Positions 18,839 to 23,568 of a DNA stretch of 23,568 bases are shown in pieces. The notes below the pieces were generated by a model that saw only the letters and a program-made list of their open reading frames with translations, did no database searches and had not been told where the DNA came from. The first letter of the stretch is position 1. Every line of letters starts with the position of its first letter. Position numbers and translations under genes: made by a program. The stretch comes from Chara braunii (taxonomy: Eukaryota; Streptophyta; Charophyceae; Charales; Characeae), in assembly GCA_003427395.1 (NCBI GenBank), contig BFEA01000490.1, positions 744,242 through 767,809 of the forward strand, given 5' to 3'.

Positions 18839-19594
18839 TCAGTCGAACCACAGTACCTCAAATAGTTTAAAAACATCGTCTACGTAGGAGGGTGCAGTCG
18901 CCGCCTCCCGGCTAACTATGGCGTCCCAAGACTCCGCCTCTACCTCTAGGCGGTCATACCTGCCTATTCTTAGGACGATGATGACTTCCTCGGCTTTATC
19001 TCCGTTGAAGGGTCCATATTTCAATTAGAGCCTATAGAACTCCTCAGTCAACCAGGCACACTCTATATGCACCTCTCTTATGGAGTCGGCTACTTCTAAA
19101 ATGTGCTCAAACTCCCCAAACCACTCGACTATGAATTCCGGTACCCAAGCCGTTATCCGTAGACTTGGAGGTTTGAGTTCCTTCCATCCTCCCATCACAA
19201 CTCTGCTACTAACTTCATCCCATCCCTCGTTGGCGAACAGCTTGCCTTCCTTTCGGGTTTGAGCCTCTGCATCCCCTAGAAGCCACATCGGGTCCTGTCC
19301 CATTGCTAACATGGTGCAAAACAGGTGTCATCCACCCTCGGAAAGGACAATCGTTACAACTAACTCTACCTTGCCTTCTGTTATATCATCCCAACCTTCC
19401 TCTTCCCTTATCGGGTTCCAAATCCGCTCTATCCATACATATGACAAGTCCCGGGCAACCTCAAACCCAATCATGTCGCACGTGGTCCCTCTCCATCCGT
19501 TCCCTGTTCTTATAGGCATTTCTATTCCTCCTCTGAGTCGCCGTGGTTCCCAGCCTTTGAAGGGGTATTCCATCACCCTTTCTTCTCTAGTCAT
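18839..19594 (-). pseudogene. Array copy C: unknown protein, two in-frame stops
   Basis: One frame from the ATG at 19592-19594 to TGA 18839-18841 (about 251 codons), broken by TGA 19328-19330 and TAA 19025-19027. The second is probably a former Gln CAA, by comparison with the residue before the GPF block in its paralogues. Paralogous features are GWEPRRLRGGIEMPI, YVWIERIWNP (B has YLVVKLEW, D has FLWIETIW), ANEGW, GGWKELKPPSLRITAWVPEF (close to copy A), EVADSI (copy A has ELADSTI), KYGPFNGDKAEEVIIVLRIG (GPF at 19007-19015) and the tail SYVDDVFKLFE (B has TYIDDLYRLYE). It ends shorter than the others, without an acidic extension. Function unknown. Confidence 0.65.
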
Positions 19595-19666
19595 CTTTCC
19601 CTTTCCTGCACAATACCAGGCCACCCGTCCTCCCTAAGTTAAGTCACCCTACCCCTCATAGAAGTC

Positions 19667-20476
19667 TCAGTCCTCTATCTCTTCATCTTCATCTTCGTCA
19701 CTGAAGTCGTCCTCCTCGTCATATACCAACTCCCTTACCCCATCTAGAAACGTCTCCCCTATTGCCATATTCCTGTAGACTATCCCCCAATGCACAACGC
19801 TAGGGACAAAGATATTGTCTATGCTAAGGCAGTTTAGTATCTCGGTCAGCTCCTCCGCCTAGTTCCCCTCGAACGGCCCCATCTCTACTGATAACTGGAA
19901 AAAATCCTGCCTAGTGCATTGGTATAGCCCGAGGTTCGTCATAGACATGGACTGGCATATTCACACTAGCCTGCTCCGGGTTCCGAAAACCGCATCCACT
20001 AGGAATGAGGGCAACACACATCGCATGGTTCTTACGGGTCGCCTCATGCTTCCCCTATCCCCAAGTTTCACTCGTACGTCTACCTTTTCCATTTCCATTT
20101 CCCGCCGCTGACATGCAGCCCACACAACCTCTGCTTTTGCCTTCCTAAACAATTCATCCGGCGTATTCCCGAGTGCGAACTCTATGATCATAGCTTTCTC
20201 CCCATCTTGCGACAAGTAGACCCACCCCCGGGCTTCCATTGTCCCTCGGAATTCCAAATCCATTAAACTTGGTGACAACCTCGTCAAGCTGACATTAGTC
20301 CATATTGTTTCTATCCAAAGGAAAGCATCCTCTCCTTACAGTATTACCGTTTGATACGCTGGTTCAAGGTCCGCCCACGTTCCATTTTCCGGGAGGATGA
20401 CCGATACCCCATCCTTTACATCTACTGGCATTTTTGGGCCGCTAGTATAGACCGGGGAAGACAACCATCGCGCCAT
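19667..20476 (-). pseudogene. Array copy D: unknown protein, three in-frame stops
   Basis: The first copy in transcription order. One frame from the ATG at 20474-20476 (MARWLSSPV) to TGA 19667-19669 (about 269 codons), broken by TAA 20336-20338, TGA 19961-19963 and TAG 19859-19861. Shared features are ENGTWADLEP, AFLWIETIW (C has YVWIERIW), GWVYLSQDGEKAMIIEFALG, MRCVLPSFLVDAVFGT (A has LRCRVPRFIIDLVFGS), EMGPFEGN with AEELTEIL after the stop (GPF at 19871-19879) and the tail GETFLDGVRELV, followed by a run of Asp/Glu (EEDDFSDEDEDEE). The acidic C-terminus is the longest in the family. It is the most decayed copy. Function unknown. Confidence 0.6.
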
Positions 20477-21660
20477 CTTGTTTTCAGCACCCGACCCCTG
20501 TTTTCATAAAAAGGCACCAACCGATCCTTTTGATCAGGTCAACCCTTGTCCTAGATGAGAATTATTTCAGACCCCTCATCAAGGTCTCCCTACTTTACCT
20601 CCCCTTTCCTAAGTACCTCCTTCCCATTCCGATCATCTCTCACTCGTGCGGACTTAGATGGGAGGGGGAATAGACTTAGAAGAGTGTCCGTCCAACAGTC
20701 CAATCTCAATCAATTTTTACAGAGGGGGAACACATAAAAGAAAATCAGGCAGCCTCACATACGGACCGGTCATCTCCTCACCGGCCATCCCAATATGGTT
20801 TCTCCGCTGGTACTATCGGTAGGGTTTTATCCCATACCTCAAGCACAGCTCAATCGTCGCGAGCGCGGTACCCAGGTCTCAGCAAGGCATTCGCCCTTTC
20901 CTCCTTACCAAGAATACCCCATCCCGACTTGCCGCTCGTGTACCCACCGTTAATCTCGGGAATCACCCCGCACATCTCGGTAGGGCCATTGGAGTCAGCC
21001 GTCCAGGCATTCACTTCCATCGGTCCGATAAGGAACAGTTTTTTCCAAGCCATGCTACGAGAAGCTCTTAATCGTCTCCGAGGCTCCTTCCTTGCCCCAT
21101 ATGCAGTGCTCCCCCTGCCGTCTGTCGCCAAGCAGCCGCCCCGCCTGAAGAGGTTTCACATCCCACCTGGGCAAGATCATCGAGCCACGCTCGGACCGCT
21201 CCCGTAAGAATGCTACTAGTCAGCCGACGAGACCAACCCTTGCCTGACAGTCCGGTGGCCCGACCCCCACACACGGAACCCGGTGAACTTCAAAGAGGAC
21301 GACCAGCTCGCATCCCGCACCGGCCGGCGCAAACCAATCTTTTCCTTCCAAATGGCAGGACGCTCGAAATTCCAATCATGCAATCACAAGTCCCAAGTGG
21401 GACACACATAGTACAAGTGCCTTTCTCTTGGTGCACCCAGCGCTTCCTACCCATAACTCACAGATTTTCTCTCAGGACAATGAGTGTCACTCCCCCTACT
21501 TTCATACATAGTGGTTGGTTCATTCTCGTGAGAGTCTTCAAGGGTGCGCTAGTTTTCCTTGGAGTCTAGCAACTCCCTTCATTCCCTTCTCTTCACTTGT
21601 CTGTCCTTTCATAGGGTAGGATTGTTCTTTCTTAATGACCCGTTATGTTCATATTGGTTC
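20477..21660. other. Gene-free stretch upstream of the array, partly of different base composition
   Basis: Any 5' untranslated region, primer-binding site or 5' LTR of the element would be expected here or further right. I looked for a match to the common initiator-Met primer site and for a copy of the 6.47-8.36 kb segment, and saw neither. From about 20.85 to 21.4 kb the plus-strand pyrimidine bias is weaker and the GC content looks higher. A 93-codon minus-strand frame there has no motif. Origin unknown. Confidence 0.5.
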
Positions 21661-23189
21661 CTTCAGTCATTAAAAAAAATGCAAAATGCATGAGCCCGCT
21701 GGGCTCAAAAAGAAGAAGGGGAAAGCACCCATTCGGTCGGATCAGTCCGCCATGGGATTTTCATTGGAACTTGGCCTAAGCCAAGCACCAACCGCCTGCC
21801 AGGTAACCGGAGCCCTTCTTTCATACGAAGAGGAAGGGTCGACTTGCGACTTACCCAAGGCTTCCCTGGACTGGCAAACACCAGCACCGGACGAAGGAGA
21901 GCTATAGTCATTCCTCAAAGGAACGGCTAATCAAGTAGCATGCATATTATACCTCCAGGGCTGGCCATACCAAGCGCTCAGTCACCTTCAAATTTGATTT
22001 CTCACAAGGGAAAGAGCAAACACAAGTCCATTTTCCTTATCTTGGGTTGTGTACACGTCAATGCGTCGGTCGCCCCCGTCGGAATCGCAAGGGTCAATTT
22101 AACCCCATGCCCGTCACCTCCACCATTTTTGTAGGGTCAAATCCCAGTAGACTTTCGAGCCTTAGTCGACCCCACTGCGGGTCCCAGTTGGCTCGGCCCC
22201 CCCACACTCATGCTCAGGGCGCGGGCCATTCGTCCCAAGGTCACCCCCACCTAGTGCTTTGAGATGGATGGGGGTGGGCCATCGAATGAGAGAGCTTTGA
22301 CATTGGGGATGTAACTCAGCCCTCACGCCGGGTGGTAGTCTCGCTGGTCGTTGCCGCAATGCTGATTTTTTTTTATTCTTTATTGTGTTCTTAAGCAATT
22401 ACTCCTTCCAATCCGCAGGCAGTCCAGGGGTTCTTTGAGCGTTTCTCTTCTCTTGTGCGTAGGTTAATCCTTAGGCCACGCACCATTTCCCTAAGCATTT
22501 TAGCCATATGGCGTCATCGGGGTGCGGCGGGGCCGTCCTCCCCCTCACCTCTACGCATCCATCGGATCTCACAATTTCCTTCCCACCTTATTGATGTATG
22601 CCCCTTCGTCTTTTCGAGGTCCTCATATGCATGCACACACAACATCACATTTTCCTTGGTACGATTGCATTATCAATCACACTTCCAAGTCTAAAGTGCA
22701 AAAGTCATTTTCATGAATTGGCTCTATGTCAAGGGTCCCATAGCCCCTTTGTCCCTCTTCCCTTTCCCTCTTGATGCCCAGTTCCTCTCGCCCTTATCCC
22801 GCTCAAGGCATTTCTAGCCATTACTCACCTGCACAATCCCACACAAGCAAGGAGATCCATACAATGTCCCCCGTTGTTGGGGGTCAACACATAGCCCTTC
22901 CCACATACCTATTCTTTCCATGCTCTTTGGTTGTGCTTTGTTCCCTTCTTGTTGCTCAATCAGCCCATCCTCTTCTCATAGTCATTCAGTCGGGGAAATG
23001 GTTGAGTCAAACTGACCTCTCTCTCAACTTATGTTTCTTTCCGGATCCTGCCTTTCTCCCACTTTTTTCAAATGTCCTTTCTCTTTTGCCTCCTTGGTGG
23101 CACAAGGGACCGACTATCCTCCCCTTGCCCTCTTCCTCCACCAAGTGAAGTCTGATTTCGTTTACCGTCCGTACCCTGGCAATGTTTCC
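21661..23189. other. Gene-free stretch
   Basis: No motif-bearing reading frame, RNA gene or tandem repeat was recognised. At 21.67-21.95 kb the plus strand is purine-leaning, unlike its surroundings. From about 22.4 kb the plus strand is again strongly pyrimidine-rich. A small hairpin CCCCC-GTTGTT-GGGGG occurs near 22867. Confidence 0.5.
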
Positions 23190-23204
23190 AAGTGAAGGGA
23201 GAAG

Positions 23205-23400
23205 TGGTTAGTCATATGCCAAGTGAGGGAACGAGAAAGAAAGAGAGGGAAGGCAAGGTAGCAAAAGGGGGCGAAAGAGGGTCTAGAGGAGGGAGGAGGG
23301 AAGAGGAGAGAGAGAGAAGGGGGGAGAGAAAGAGAGACAGAGAGCGAGAGAGAGAGAGAGAGAGAGCGAGATAGAGACAGAGAAAGAAAGAAAGTGAGAG
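23205..23400 (+). repeat. Purine microsatellite (GA/GGA-type)
   Basis: Nearly pure purine on the plus strand, with a clean GA dinucleotide stretch near 23,340-23,370. It mirrors the purine tract at the left end of the window. The reading frames across it (Arg/Glu or Leu/Ser runs) are artefacts of the repeat. Confidence 0.93.
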
Positions 23401-23479
23401 ACAACAAAGAAGAACTCCTAATCAAAACAACTCCCCGTACAAATAACCAATGAAAAACACATACTCATAGGAAAAGAGG

Positions 23480-23568
23480 TCAACTAAGCAACGAACTTGA
23501 CAATGCACACAGAGAAGAGATCAACTAAGCAAAGATCCGGAACATGAACTTGACAATGCACAAGGAGA
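23480..23568. repeat. Direct repeat at the window edge (2 copies, 41-base offset)
   Basis: TCAACTAAGCAA occurs at 23480 and 23521, each followed by GAACTTGACAATGCACA. The second copy has about 13 extra bases between the two blocks. It may be the start of a longer array running off the window. Confidence 0.8.

Larger units (their letters stand above)
8494..20476 (-). mobile_element. Degenerate Ty3/gypsy-type LTR retrotransposon with flanking extra ORFs (limits uncertain)
   Basis: In transcription order the minus strand carries four related ORFs of unknown function (D, C, B, A), gag with a CCHC knuckle, retropepsin, RT, RNase H, integrase and a further ORF. RT-RH before IN is the Ty3/gypsy order, not the Ty1/copia order. 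The gag-pol core (16333-9779) is certain as a retroelement. Including the upstream array and the downstream ORF is inference from strand, spacing and the shared pattern of decay. LTRs, primer-binding site and target duplications were not confirmed; a possible 3' LTR is at 6469-8363. All frames except copy B are broken, so the element is not autonomous. Confidence 0.7.

Noticed and set aside
18045-18887. 280-codon plus-strand frame
   Set aside because: Antisense to array copy B, whose frame is supported by paralogy with three other copies.
20850-21131. 93-codon minus-strand frame as a fifth array copy
   Set aside because: It lacks the GPF block, the aromatic segment and the tail motif shared by copies A to D.
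20477-23200. 5' LTR and primer-binding site of the element
   Set aside because: No copy of the 6.47-8.36 kb segment and no standard initiator-Met primer-site match was seen by eye; an alignment could overturn this.
1-23568. CRISPR array, tRNA or rRNA genes, prokaryotic operons
   Set aside because: The tandem repeats have no regular unique spacers, no cloverleaf or rRNA cores were noticed, and the coding content is eukaryotic retroelement.

Overview
The window is nuclear eukaryotic DNA made mostly of decayed transposable-element and repeat sequence. No prokaryotic gene organisation, rRNA or tRNA was seen. The best-supported content is on the minus strand: a degenerate Ty3/gypsy-type LTR retrotransposon (gag, protease, reverse transcriptase, RNase H, integrase) between about 16.33 and 9.78 kb. 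A remnant resembling a DNMT3-type cytosine methyltransferase, also on the minus strand, suggests the green-plant lineage. A streptophyte (charophyte-like) alga or an early land plant is my best guess; this is inference, not proof.

Layout from left to right. 0.1-0.39 kb is a purine (GAA-type) microsatellite. 0.4-4.2 kb is gene-free pyrimidine-rich repeat DNA with two diverged ~1.35 kb tandem units, several short hairpins and a 26-bp minisatellite. 4.39-4.94 kb (minus) is the methyltransferase remnant. 5.09-5.72 kb is a 65-bp minisatellite. 6.47-8.36 kb is a 1.9-kb segment with LTR-like ends (TGTCACGC...GCGTGACA) holding 51-, 40- and 29-bp minisatellites. 8.49-9.41 kb (minus) is an extra reading frame downstream of integrase, with two acidic SUMO-interaction-like motifs. 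9.78-16.33 kb (minus) is the broken gag-pol.

16.8-20.48 kb (minus), immediately upstream of gag and on the same strand, holds four tandem, strongly diverged copies (D, C, B, A in transcription order) of one unrecognised ~250-285-residue protein family. Copy B is uninterrupted; the other three carry one to three in-frame stops. 20.5-23.2 kb has no gene I can support. 23.2-23.4 kb is a GA microsatellite and the window ends in a short direct repeat.

The most interesting feature is the four-copy array. If it belongs to the retrotransposon, the element has the unusual order (unknown protein)x4 - gag - PR - RT - RH - IN - extra ORF. All retroelement frames are interrupted (ten stops and two frameshifts in gag-pol), yet the RT YIDD, the RNase H acidic residues and the integrase D,D(35)E residues remain readable. 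Many stops look like single TGG-to-TAG, CGA-to-TGA or CAA-to-TAA transitions, as expected from deamination of methylated cytosine. I could not find a matching pair of LTRs, so the element's true ends are unknown.
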